Positions 1 to 6,754 of a stretch of 36,710 bases of DNA are shown one piece after another (the stretch's first letter is position 1; every line of letters begins with the position of its first letter). Where the stretch lies: positions 1 through 36,710 of the IMG/VR virus record IMGVR_UViG_3300042567_000190. One strand, given 5' to 3'. The notes beneath the pieces were generated by a model. The model was not told where the DNA came from, searched no databases, and saw only the letters and a program-made list of their open reading frames with translations. The DNA comes from a virus. A program made the translations under genes and the position numbers.

Positions 1-2153
1 GTAGCCATTGTGTTAGCGACATCTTTTAAAGCTGCGTTATTGCCAGTGAGTGCAGTTTGCATACCTTGACCAGCTATCTGCGAAATGGTTGCAGAAGCTG
101 TTTTGGTTTTCTTCAGCATACCGCCAAGAACACCGCCCAATATGCTACCAGCGATAGCACCAATGGGGCCAAATGCAGCACCACCGATAGCACCGCCAAC
201 CTGTGCGCCCATCTTGGAGGACTTAACACCTAAGCCCTTAAATATGGCATCCACAGATGTTCCCACTTGAGCGCCAGCGGATGCCGCACCAAATGTTTTA
301 CCCAATTTACCTAAATCAAAGCCAGACTTTTTTAAGGCATCGCCTAATGTTTTTCCTATTGGGCCAAATGCCTTCTTCAATTCTTCTTTGTCAAAATTAG
401 CTTTAAGCGTGACCACAATATCTTTTAATCCGCTGGCTGCGCCACCAGCAATATCATCCAATAATCCTATAACGCCTTCCAGTTGCTGCTTTAACCTTTC
501 AGCTTCTTTGCGCTCCTTTTCTAATGCGCTTTCTCCAGCAATGATTTTGCCTTTGGCCGCAGAATAACGCTCCCAAGCAGCAGTCGCTTCATCAAGGCCA
601 AGGGCTGTAACATACTTAGCAATGAAGCCTTCGCGCTCCAATGCCAGTGCCGCCCTATCGCGCTCTGCCCCTGTCAGGCCAAGCAAGGATAGTTCGTCTG
701 CCAAAGCCTTTATGGTTTCATCAATTTGCTTGTTTGCATCTGCACGCTCTTTGGCACGCATTCCCTCAAGAAGCGCAGCGCCCAATGCCAGCGTTTCATC
801 CTTTAAACCAACCTTAGCCGCCGCAGCCGCCTTTTCAGCAATCTCCATTTCTTTCAATTGAATGGTAGTCTTGCCAATAGCCGCAGCTTGCTTTTCCAAT
901 GAAACCAAATAATCTTGAGCGGACTTCAGGTCACGTTCAAACTGCTTTTGCTCATCCGACAAGCCAGCCTTCTTGGGCTTACCTTCATTGCGCTTTTCGA
1001 TAAGTGCAGCAGCCTGTGCTGCCAAACGGGACTTGGTTGCATCTATTGTGTTTTGTTTAATCTGAAGGCCAATAGACTTCATGCCAGATAACGCTTCGTT
1101 GTAACGGCTGGAATAGGCATCAAAGACAGCCACAGTCGCCTTTGCAGCAGCGCCAGCATTTTCGTTGGCAACTCTGCCCAACTTGACACTTTCGACCTGT
1201 GCAAAAACAGCAGCCATGCCCATTGAGGTCAAGACACCATTGGCTTTCGTGGTTATAAAGTTGATACTGTTAACCGCTGCATTTATTAATATTTCAATGG
1301 TTCCAATTGCGGAATTGGTTGCTTGGACAAACAGGTCACCCAAAACTGCTGGAAGATTTTTCCATACGACTTTGATGGCATCAAATGAACCAGCAAAAGC
1401 TGCGTAGATGCCAGCAGTCGCCATGCCAGCGCCTTTTAATATCACATCAAAGGCTTGAACGGCAAATTCGCTTATGGATTGCCAAACCTTATCCAGCCCA
1501 AGCCCTTCGCTGATTGTTGTCCATACTCCTGATAGCACATCGCCAAACGTAACATGGACGCTTTCAAGTTCGCGCATTTCCTTTTTGGTCAAGCCAAGGG
1601 AATTGGCGTAATCTTTAATCTCGCCAGTTTCGCCAACGGCAGATTGAAATTGCTTAAACGCAACATAAGCAACAGTTGCCGCCGCAGCTATGCCCAGCAA
1701 GATAGGGTTGGTTACGATTGCCAGCGTTGCCGCAGCGACCATTGAACCCAAGGCGCGGACAACGCCGCCGATGCCGATTTGGGCTTGCGTCATAATGCCG
1801 CCAATTTGAGCGCCCTGCTGGATAAAGGCGGTCAAAGGATTTGCACCGCTGGCAATCTGAACGCCCAAATCCTGAAACTGGAAGCCAAGGTTCATCATGT
1901 GATGCCGAGCAAGTTGACCAGTTTGACCAACTGCACGGTTGGCATTTGCGGCAGCGATTTGCGCTTTTTCGCCCTGCTGAATGATATTCGTCATGTTACG
2001 CATTGCCGAACCCGTGCTTTGGGCGGCAGTGCCTACATTGCGAACATCTCTTTCAGCATTTCCAGCAGCCGCACCAAGCGCATCTAGGTCTTTGGCAGCG
2101 GTCTTTACCTCACGGCTATCGACGCCAACTTTTAGGGTTGCTAAATCTGCCAC
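1..2153 (-). CDS. Tape measure protein, cassette version A (C-terminus cut by the window edge)
   Basis: Open from a GTG at 2153 to the left edge, about 717 codons visible. The GTG follows an AGCGAGG ribosome site, and the same GTG-GCA-GAT start is used by the other tape measure protein at 35717. The N-terminus reads VADLATLKVGVDSREVKTAA; near residue 80 is NLGFQFQDLGVQIASGANPL, typical of the lambda-H-like prophage tail-length protein family (TMP_2). A hydrophobic stretch follows (about residues 110-160), then charged helical sequence. The last ~100 visible residues, including KSSKMGAQVGG and LKKTKTASATISQIAGQGMQ, closely match residues ~710-805 of the 31062-35717 protein. The middle does not resemble that protein. 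It sets tail length and is threaded through the tail tube. Confident in the family; the missing end is unknown. Confidence 0.93.
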   Translation of the reverse strand, partial: MADLATLKVGVDSREVKTAAKDLDALGAAAGNAERDVRNVGTAAQSTGSAMRNMTNIIQQGEKAQIAAANANRAVGQTGQLARHHMMNLGFQFQDLGVQIASGANPLTAFIQQGAQIGGIMTQAQIGIGGVVRALGSMVAAATLAIVTNPILLGIAAAATVAYVAFKQFQSAVGETGEIKDYANSLGLTKKEMRELESVHVTFGDVLSGVWTTISEGLGLDKVWQSISEFAVQAFDVILKGAGMATAGIYAAFAGSFDAIKVVWKNLPAVLGDLFVQATNSAIGTIEILINAAVNSINFITTKANGVLTSMGMAAVFAQVESVKLGRVANENAGAAAKATVAVFDAYSSRYNEALSGMKSIGLQIKQNTIDATKSRLAAQAAALIEKRNEGKPKKAGLSDEQKQFERDLKSAQDYLVSLEKQAAAIGKTTIQLKEMEIAEKAAAAAKVGLKDETLALGAALLEGMRAKERADANKQIDETIKALADELSLLGLTGAERDRAALALEREGFIAKYVTALGLDEATAAWERYSAAKGKIIAGESALEKERKEAERLKQQLEGVIGLLDDIAGGAASGLKDIVVTLKANFDKEELKKAFGPIGKTLGDALKKSGFDLGKLGKTFGAASAGAQVGTSVDAIFKGLGVKSSKMGAQVGGAIGGAAFGPIGAIAGSILGGVLGGMLKKTKTASATISQIAGQGMQTALTGNNAALKDVANTMA

Positions 2154-2193
2154 GCTGTAACCTCGCTGAATGGTAATTGCTTATAGCGCAAAT

Positions 2194-2638
2194 TTATGCC
2201 CTTGTCTTGCCAACATTGATTTTATCTGCCCATGATGACATTGCGTCTGCAATTTTCTGCCGCCGTTCGTTTGTTATGATAGATGGGTCTACCCAAGGTG
2301 GCGGACAACTGGCTTCACTGGCCTGTCCCAACATATAAGCATATTCTTTGGATAGCGTGCGGACAGCCTTGGCTTCCCACGGTGTTAAGTTGATGCCTTG
2401 GTTAAATTGCCAAGCTACAAGGTCAATTTCATCAATACCAACTTGCCCACCCATTCCAGATGATTTAGTTGGGCCAACTTCAAACAGGACTTCAAGCAAG
2501 TGAGCGCCAGCCTCAATAGGAGGCATGGCGTCCGACTTGGTTTCGCGTCTTGGGCGCTGGGCTTTCGACGGTATTGTGTTAAGCCACGCTGACTGTTTTA
2601 CGAACAGGGCTAGTTGTTGGAGCGTCTGTGCGAAAAAA
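2194..2638 (-). CDS. T extension of the tail assembly chaperone (GT, made by -1 frameshift), copy A
   Basis: This frame lies -1 to the G gene and is joined to it at the slippery run near 2633-2639. After the shift the product reads FAQTLQQL and continues through TIPSKAQRPRRETK to a TAA at 2194. It supplies the T domain, which in lambda-like phages binds the tape measure protein and recruits tail tube subunits. No good independent start with a ribosome site is seen at the beginning of the frame. The same arrangement recurs at 35778-36216, where the frame is conserved although many bases differ. That supports real translation. The tape measure GTG follows 40 bases downstream. Confidence 0.85.
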
Positions 2639-3019
2639 GTTGGCGCGATTACCGACAAACTCCTGCACTTGCTCTTTAATCCATGACCATTCGGTATAAA
2701 CCATGCGAGCATTGTCAGGCGTAAGTTCAAGGTTTTTGCCATCAAGAGCAAAGCCAGCCCATGCAGTCGTAAGCTTGACCAAATCTTCAATGCTATCTTC
2801 AGACAGCTTTTCAGCGTCAAGGTCGATAGCCTTTTTGCCCTTAGCCATTCGGTTCAATGCGGTTTGTTGCTTGCCCATTTGAAGCTTGCGATACACTTTG
2901 CTATCTTGACCAAGCAAAGTAATCGTCATTCCCTCAATAACTTCTTCACTTTCGGGGTGAACAAGGTTTAGAACAGCGCCATCGTCAGCCATTAAAGGCT
3001 TTAAGCTATTTAAATCCAT
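2579..3019 (-). CDS. Tail assembly chaperone G, copy A
   Basis: 146 residues, starting MDLNSLKPLMADDGAVLN and ending RKTVSVA. Position between the major tail protein and the tape measure gene, plus a -1 overlapping frame, identifies it as the G part of a G/GT tail chaperone pair. By hand count about 80% of residues match the copy at 36157-36597. The ATG at 3019 is preceded by AAGGA in the loop of a small hairpin (TTAGAA/TTCTAA), just below the large RNA fold at 3039-3090. G should be made in excess and GT as a minor product. Family assignment rests on context and architecture more than on motifs. Confidence 0.88.
   Translation of the reverse strand: MDLNSLKPLMADDGAVLNLVHPESEEVIEGMTITLLGQDSKVYRKLQMGKQQTALNRMAKGKKAIDLDAEKLSEDSIEDLVKLTTAWAGFALDGKNLELTPDNARMVYTEWSWIKEQVQEFVGNRANFFRTDAPTTSPVRKTVSVA
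2633..2639 (-). other. Programmed -1 frameshift site C-TTT-TTT (chaperone copy A)
   Basis: In the G frame the codons read AAC TTT TTT CGC. A -1 slip on the six-T run changes the reading from FFRTDAP to FFAQTLQQ and opens the T frame to 2194. The heptamer and both downstream frames are preserved in the second copy at 36211-36217. The heptamer differs from the lambda GGGAAAG site. Efficiency cannot be judged from sequence. Confidence 0.75.
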
Positions 3020-3132
3020 TAGAAACTATCCTTCTAAATATCCGACTTTTGTCTTGGGTAGGCAAGTCGGATAGTGATTGCCTACCCAAGTTCTTCTAGC
3101 GTTCTAGCTAATTAGACTTTGATAATCGAGTT
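3006..3132. repeat. 127-bp exact repeat, left copy (assembly junction)
   Basis: Identical base for base to 36584-36710, at a constant offset of 33,578. The identity stops at 3005 (G here, A in the other copy), and the right copy ends with the window. It spans the first codons of chaperone G, the intergenic RNA fold and the last six codons plus stop of the major tail protein. The exact length of 127, a standard assembler k value, points to a graph branch point and not a biological repeat. Confidence 0.95.
3022..3090 (-). promoter_or_regulatory. Large RNA fold (hairpin with possible pseudoknot) upstream of chaperone G
   Basis: Read on the minus strand, CTTGGGTAGGCAA (3090-3078) pairs perfectly over 13 bp with TTGCCTACCCAAG (3065-3053), leaving a 12-base loop. 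Eight loop bases, TATCCGAC (3073-3066), are also complementary to GTCGGATA (3046-3039) just downstream. This allows an H-type pseudoknot or a competing hairpin. The AAGGA ribosome site then sits in a third small hairpin ending at the ATG. No uridine run follows the main stem, so a plain intrinsic terminator is unlikely. A role in limiting chaperone and tape measure expression relative to the tail tube protein is inferred. Confidence 0.7.
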
Positions 3133-3564
3133 GTCAATTTCAAGCGTAACTTCTGCCATCGTGATAGCATCAGCATTGCCAACATTGACCTTGTAGGACA
3201 TAACTTGAGCGGTGAAATACTGAATTTCGCCGTTAACAAGAACAACCTTAACCGAAACTAGAGCATCCGTGCCAGCAGCAGCTTCAGCAGCATCCTGCAG
3301 AACAGTTTGACCAGTATCCGCATCAGATACGGCCATCGTCAAAGCTACGGAACCGTAGTTAAGCGAACCACGGCGCTTGGCAACAATGCCAGTAGCAAGC
3401 GGGGTGTGCGTAGCAAGGGCAGCTTCAGCACCGAACGAAGGCAATTCAGCCAATTCGCCACAAGGTGAAAAAGTAAGCGCACCAAATCCAGCGGCATTAT
3501 AAGTTGCTGGTGCGGTGGTCGAAACGGAAACAACAGTCCCTACGGACGAAACAATATCAGACAT
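3112..3564 (-). CDS. Major tail (tube) protein
   Basis: 150 residues, MSDIVSSVGTVVSVSTTAPAT to EVTLEIDNSIIKV, rich in Ala, Val, Thr and alternating beta-type sequence. It fits the lambda V-like tail tube family. It polymerises as hexameric rings around the tape measure protein to form the tail tube. It lies directly upstream of the G/GT chaperone and downstream of the tail terminator and completion genes, the usual siphovirus order. GGAG stands eight bases before the ATG. A -10-like TATAAC lies about 33 bases upstream. Its last codons recur at the right end of the window, because the sequence wraps around. Identification is by size, composition and position. Confidence 0.8.
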   Translation of the reverse strand: MSDIVSSVGTVVSVSTTAPATYNAAGFGALTFSPCGELAELPSFGAEAALATHTPLATGIVAKRRGSLNYGSVALTMAVSDADTGQTVLQDAAEAAAGTDALVSVKVVLVNGEIQYFTAQVMSYKVNVGNADAITMAEVTLEIDNSIIKV

Positions 3565-3595
3565 TTAAATTACTCCAATTGCAAGTGGTTCGATT

Positions 3596-3624
3596 GTTAT
3601 AGCATTTTTTTTATTACAAAGTAA
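3596..3624 (-). promoter_or_regulatory. Possible promoter for the major tail gene
   Basis: On the minus strand TATAAC (3601-3596) lies 17 bases after TTACTT (3624-3619). The -10 is good but the -35 is weak, so a phage activator may be needed or the match may be chance. It would start a short leader for the major tail protein in the only sizeable gap of this gene block. Confidence 0.3.
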
Positions 3625-3626
3625 GC

Positions 3627-4004
3627 CTATGTTAGCTGCCTTGTAATGTCGTTGACTGTGACGCGAACCATCCCAGCAGGGGCTTGTCTTGACCAGCCCT
3701 CAAATTCAAGTCGATAGATATACGGCAAGTTATTTGTAATCCACAAAACATTGCCCGTTGCTTTAGATATTGCGCCTAGTGAGCCAGCAATAGTTGAAGA
3801 ACCGCTTGCGTCAGTCGACTCTGTTATGTTGTCAGTTGGGCTACCAATGCTGGTAAACCAGTTAGCTCTTGCACGGCCAGTGTCTACAGGCGTTTTAAGC
3901 ACGATGCCTGTAACTAAGTCCAAGCATATTTTACGCACTTGAGCGTCAGCAGTCTTGCTGGTCTTGTCAATGAATTTGCTTATGTCTAATTTAAAGGTGC
4001 TCAT
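3627..4004 (-). CDS. Tail completion / HK97 gp10-like protein
   Basis: 125 residues with the hallmark TPVDTGRARANW at about 37-49, seen in HK97 gp10-like and lambda Z-like proteins at the head-tail interface. A later aromatic stretch, NNLPYIYRLEFEGWSRQAP, is also typical of the family. The start overlaps the end of the gene at 4001-4396 by four bases (ATGA), so translation is coupled. It sits in the order connector, terminator, completion, tube. A role in finishing the top of the tail before joining the head is expected. Confidence 0.85.
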   Translation of the reverse strand: MSTFKLDISKFIDKTSKTADAQVRKICLDLVTGIVLKTPVDTGRARANWFTSIGSPTDNITESTDASGSSTIAGSLGAISKATGNVLWITNNLPYIYRLEFEGWSRQAPAGMVRVTVNDITRQLT

Positions 4005-4396
4005 ACGAACGCCCGATAAGCAATGCTGACAGGGATAACAAATCTATCGCCAGATACAAATGCAGCCGATTGTGATACGCTTTGAATGGTCACTGTAACG
4101 CTACTGTAAGTGAACCTATCGCCACGTTGGAATGCAGCGGCCACAGTATCAGCAACAGTCCTGCCAGCGCCCTTGCCAGCGTCCACAGGTGCATAAACAA
4201 GCACTTGGTATATACCGCCCAGTTCATCGCTTGAACCTGTGGCAATGCCTATAGGAATGGTTGCGCCTTGCAACAGGCTTTCAGACACATAGATTTGCCC
4301 AGCAACAGGCGTGAATTTGGTATTCTCCCAATGCGTAGGAAGGTTTAGCGTGTCTAATTGTGTAGCCAACGCAGCGGCTATTTGCGAGTTACTCAT
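4001..4396 (-). CDS. Tail terminator-like protein (DUF4128 type)
   Basis: 131 residues, beginning MSNSQIAAALATQLDTLNLP. The central part, IYQVLVYAPVDAGKGAGRTVAD followed by RGDRFTY, looks like the DUF4128 / lambda U-like tail terminator family, whose ring caps the tail tube and stops its growth. It lies directly before the gp10-like gene and overlaps neighbours on both sides (8 bp upstream, 4 bp downstream). The assignment rests on family resemblance and on position in the head-tail joining block. Confidence 0.75.
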   Translation of the reverse strand: MSNSQIAAALATQLDTLNLPTHWENTKFTPVAGQIYVSESLLQGATIPIGIATGSSDELGGIYQVLVYAPVDAGKGAGRTVADTVAAAFQRGDRFTYSSVTVTIQSVSQSAAFVSGDRFVIPVSIAYRAFV

Positions 4397-4577
4397 CTAA
4401 AATGTCCACAAGTTGCATATCTATAGCCACCTTTTTGCCGTCATCTAGCTTGATTATGTAAGCTATTACTTGGTTATGCGTATCATATAGAACGCTGTCC
4501 AGAATACCTGAGTCCCATTGTGATGGAAAAAATACGCGCTCGCCCATAGGTATCATTAGTTTGCCCTTATTTGACAA
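4389..4577 (-). CDS. Small conserved-looking protein in the head-tail joining block
   Basis: 62 residues, MSNKGKLMIPMGERVFFPSQ to VDILDE. No family recognised. The composition (beta-rich, one Trp, acidic end) suggests a small SH3-like or OB-like fold, but that is a guess. It overlaps the upstream gene by 22 bases and the downstream gene by 8, which favours a real coupled gene. It could be a minor head-tail joining component. Confidence 0.6.
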   Translation of the reverse strand: MSNKGKLMIPMGERVFFPSQWDSGILDSVLYDTHNQVIAYIIKLDDGKKVAIDMQLVDILDE

Positions 4578-4909
4578 ATGTAAATTACATCCTCACCAGT
4601 AAGGCGAATAGGCTGCACATTCATTATGCGATATGTTGTGCTGTCAACCAATGCCAAGCAACCAACATCAGGGGGCGTGCTTATCAATTCAAGGATTAAA
4701 CGTATATCACCAGCCTTGATGCTTGTGCCGTCTACATCCTTTTTTTGATAAAGTGCTGGATAACCTTTGCCCGTTATCGTCGTGCTAGTGTTGGTTCCAG
4801 TAACTGCGCCTGTTATTGGGTCTGTCCCGCCATACACAGGAAAGATAATGGACACCGCTTCGCCATATTTAGCAAGCAGCCGTGATGCTGTTTGCGCTTG
4901 GCTACTCAT
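4556..4909 (-). CDS. Head closure / head-tail joining protein candidate
   Basis: 117 residues, starting MSSQAQTASRLLAKYGEAVSI. The pattern of a short N-terminal helix, then KGYPALYQKKDVDGTSIKAGD and a C-terminal strand ending VIYICQIRAN, resembles small beta-barrel head closure proteins that plug the connector before tail attachment. It lies between the DnaT-like adaptor and the tail terminator. It overlaps the upstream gene by four bases. Position is the main evidence. Confidence 0.65.
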   Translation of the reverse strand: MSSQAQTASRLLAKYGEAVSIIFPVYGGTDPITGAVTGTNTSTTITGKGYPALYQKKDVDGTSIKAGDIRLILELISTPPDVGCLALVDSTTYRIMNVQPIRLTGEDVIYICQIRAN

Positions 4910-5418
4910 GTGCGAAGTGGCCTAACCACAGCAAACCCGCTTTCAGATGCGGAAATTAGGTATGGCATAACCATGCGATTGACTAATGGGTAACGCTGCG
5001 TTGGGTCTGAATAATCTTGGTATTCAACCTCAATTACATCAATCTTTTCGCGCCTTACCCTTTGCCCTTGGTCGGCAAGCAAAGTCTCGCCAAGTGAAGC
5101 CCGTATAGCCATTTCGATGCAAGCATTTATTACTTGTGTTGGCACGACATTGGCGGGGAAATTAAATCCATCAACAATTACGTTATATCGCGGCCACGAC
5201 AGCGACTGCGTTTCACTAACGCGATTGCCTTTCCAAGCACCGCGATATGTAGCTTCCAGATAATCTGTAGCGTTTACCAATGATTGCTGCTTGATTGTGG
5301 AGCTTAATGCTGTCCAACCCGCTATCCCACGGTCAGCAACATAGCTATCCGCAGCCGAAACGCTGGCGTAGCTATTAGCATTAGAAAGCCCTGCACCTGT
5401 TTCGACTACGAATGCCAT
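4906..5418 (-). CDS. Head-tail adaptor, annotated in related phages as DnaT-like ssDNA-binding
   Basis: 170 residues. The start MAFVVETGAGLSNANSYASV with AADSYVADRG, then ATDYLEATYRGAWKG and TQSLSWPR, is characteristic of a phage family often labelled DnaT-like ssDNA-binding protein. The family sits consistently just after the capsid gene and is thought to be a connector/adaptor. Here it follows the capsid and a small acidic protein, so a structural role below the portal is more likely than DNA replication. The end overlaps the next gene by four bases. Confidence 0.8.
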   Translation of the reverse strand: MAFVVETGAGLSNANSYASVSAADSYVADRGIAGWTALSSTIKQQSLVNATDYLEATYRGAWKGNRVSETQSLSWPRYNVIVDGFNFPANVVPTQVINACIEMAIRASLGETLLADQGQRVRREKIDVIEVEYQDYSDPTQRYPLVNRMVMPYLISASESGFAVVRPLRT

Positions 5419-5422
5419 TTAA

Positions 5423-5713
5423 TTAACCCTTTTTAGAGCGTTTGTATTTTGAAGCAACTTCAGCAATATATTCCTCAACGGCTTCGTCAAGTTTCTCAGC
5501 GGCTTCTTCAATTTCTGCTTCTGGCTCATACGCTACTAGCGTATCTTCTGGCTTTGCTTCTGGTTCAATAGAGGCTTCTTCTGTATCCAGTTTTTGATGG
5601 ATAGGTGTGCCAGCAGGAGCAAAGATTGCATCAATGATTTTGTATCCATCAGCTTGCAACTTAGCTTTGCGTGCGGAGCTAACTGGATGCGGTTCGTAAA
5701 TTATTTTAGCCAT
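5423..5713 (-). CDS. Small acidic protein after the capsid gene
   Basis: 96 residues. The N-terminus has a basic segment, VSSARKAKLQADGYKIIDA, that looks like a small helical domain. Residues 45-85 are strongly acidic (EPEAKPED, EAEIEEAAEKLDEAVEEY), with a basic tail KYKRSKKG. No firm family. Location one gene downstream of the major capsid protein suggests a head-associated accessory protein. Its transcript follows the hairpin at 5733-5760. Confidence 0.7.
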   Translation of the reverse strand: MAKIIYEPHPVSSARKAKLQADGYKIIDAIFAPAGTPIHQKLDTEEASIEPEAKPEDTLVAYEPEAEIEEAAEKLDEAVEEYIAEVASKYKRSKKG

Positions 5714-5732
5714 AAAATACTCCTAATAGATT

Positions 5733-5760
5733 GGGGGCCAGCACTTTACTACCAGCCCCC
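5733..5760 (-). terminator. Hairpin after the capsid gene (attenuator-like)
   Basis: GGGGGC (5760-5755) and GCCCCC (5738-5733) on the minus strand form a 6-bp GC stem with a 16-base loop, 11 bases after the capsid stop codon. Only AATCTATT follows, so termination would be partial. Such a site would make capsid mRNA more abundant than the downstream connector messages. Confidence 0.5.
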
Positions 5761-5770
5761 TTACTATGGT

Positions 5771-6742
5771 TTAGGCGTCAGCTTGACCGACAGCAATAAC
5801 ACCAGCAGTGTGCTTGATGGAAGTGGCAACCTTATCCCAGTTGGTTCCAGTTGCTAGTTCGTTATCGGTAGGCGACTTGCCACCGTTCGTAACATCCCAG
5901 CTATAACCCTTCAAAGCCAAGCCAAAGGTGTAATCGACTTGCATCGTTGTTTCGATGCGGGTCTGACCGTTGTTGGTTTCGATGTTGCTGATAACGTCAC
6001 CGCCGTCATAAACGATGGCTGCGCTATCAACCAAGCCAAGAGCCAAGGCCTTATTCGTAGCACCAGCTTCATACAAAGCAGGGGCATCAGTTACGATGAC
6101 AGGACGGCCAAGGATGTCAACAACCTGAACATTCTGTGCAACAAACAACTGAGCGCCATTGGTCAGGTTCTGACCAATTAGCTTGTGGAAGGTTGAGCCG
6201 TTGATGACGTTAGCAACAATGCTTGACGAATGGTCACCAAACAAAGCATTGGCGCTGTTCATCGTGCCATAAGTGATAGGGCCAGTTCCCGAAACGTCTA
6301 CGACTGTTGCAGCGCCTTGGTTTACGATTGCAGCACGAAGGGCAGCGATTGCAGTGTTCAACTGGTCAGCCATCAGTGCTTCAGCAAAGTTACGCGATGC
6401 AACTTCAATGCCTTCCGATGTTGGCTTCTGCAACCAAGTAAGCTGCGAAGGCTCAAAGCGGATTGGGCCGAAACCACCAGCAACCTTGACGCCGTTCAAC
6501 TGAAGCTGGGTAAGGTCAGTTGCAGTAGGCGTGCCCTGTGCAGCATAACGGTCAACTCGACGCTGTGCAGAGTGGATGGCAGCGAAGAACGACTCTTGAT
6601 AGAAATCGCCGTCAAAGCCAGTTGTGGTCAAACGGATTGCGCCGTTCGATGCTGCGTTAAACTTGTCAACCATTTGAGCCAGTGTCTCAATGGTGGCTGG
6701 CATTACGTATTCATTGAATACTTTCATTTGCGAAAGTGACAT
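5771..6742 (-). CDS. Major capsid protein
   Basis: 323 residues, MSLSQMKVFNEYVMPATIETLAQ to VIAVGQADA. Order (scaffold upstream, adaptor downstream), size and composition fit an HK97-fold capsid protein. Residues about 185-245 contain STFHKLIGQNL, VQVVDILGRPVIVTDAPAL and a later VDYTFGLALKGYSWDV, the strand-rich ending expected for an A-domain and P-domain protein of this kind. AAGGA lies eight bases before the ATG. It should be the most abundant virion protein, and the GC hairpin after its stop fits that. No separate N-terminal protease or delta domain is seen; a dedicated scaffold is encoded instead. Confidence 0.85.
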   Translation of the reverse strand: MSLSQMKVFNEYVMPATIETLAQMVDKFNAASNGAIRLTTTGFDGDFYQESFFAAIHSAQRRVDRYAAQGTPTATDLTQLQLNGVKVAGGFGPIRFEPSQLTWLQKPTSEGIEVASRNFAEALMADQLNTAIAALRAAIVNQGAATVVDVSGTGPITYGTMNSANALFGDHSSSIVANVINGSTFHKLIGQNLTNGAQLFVAQNVQVVDILGRPVIVTDAPALYEAGATNKALALGLVDSAAIVYDGGDVISNIETNNGQTRIETTMQVDYTFGLALKGYSWDVTNGGKSPTDNELATGTNWDKVATSIKHTAGVIAVGQADA

Positions 6743-6754
6743 AACTTAAAATCC

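Noticed and set aside
2641-2820. Independent start for the T-frame protein upstream of the slippery site
   Set aside because: That part of the frame is antiparallel in quality to G (no conservation with the other copy, MTLKSCLKIALK against a different sequence), while conservation begins exactly after the T-run, as expected for a frameshift product.
1-3132. True tandem duplication of the tail chaperone and tape measure genes
   Set aside because: The overlap with the right end is exactly 127 bp and stops at the last base, as expected from an assembly graph branch. A real duplication would not end the sequence at the k-mer limit.
6230-6739. Rightward 169-codon frame inside the capsid gene
   Set aside because: Antisense to the major capsid gene; Cys- and Ser-rich composition is typical of a shadow frame.
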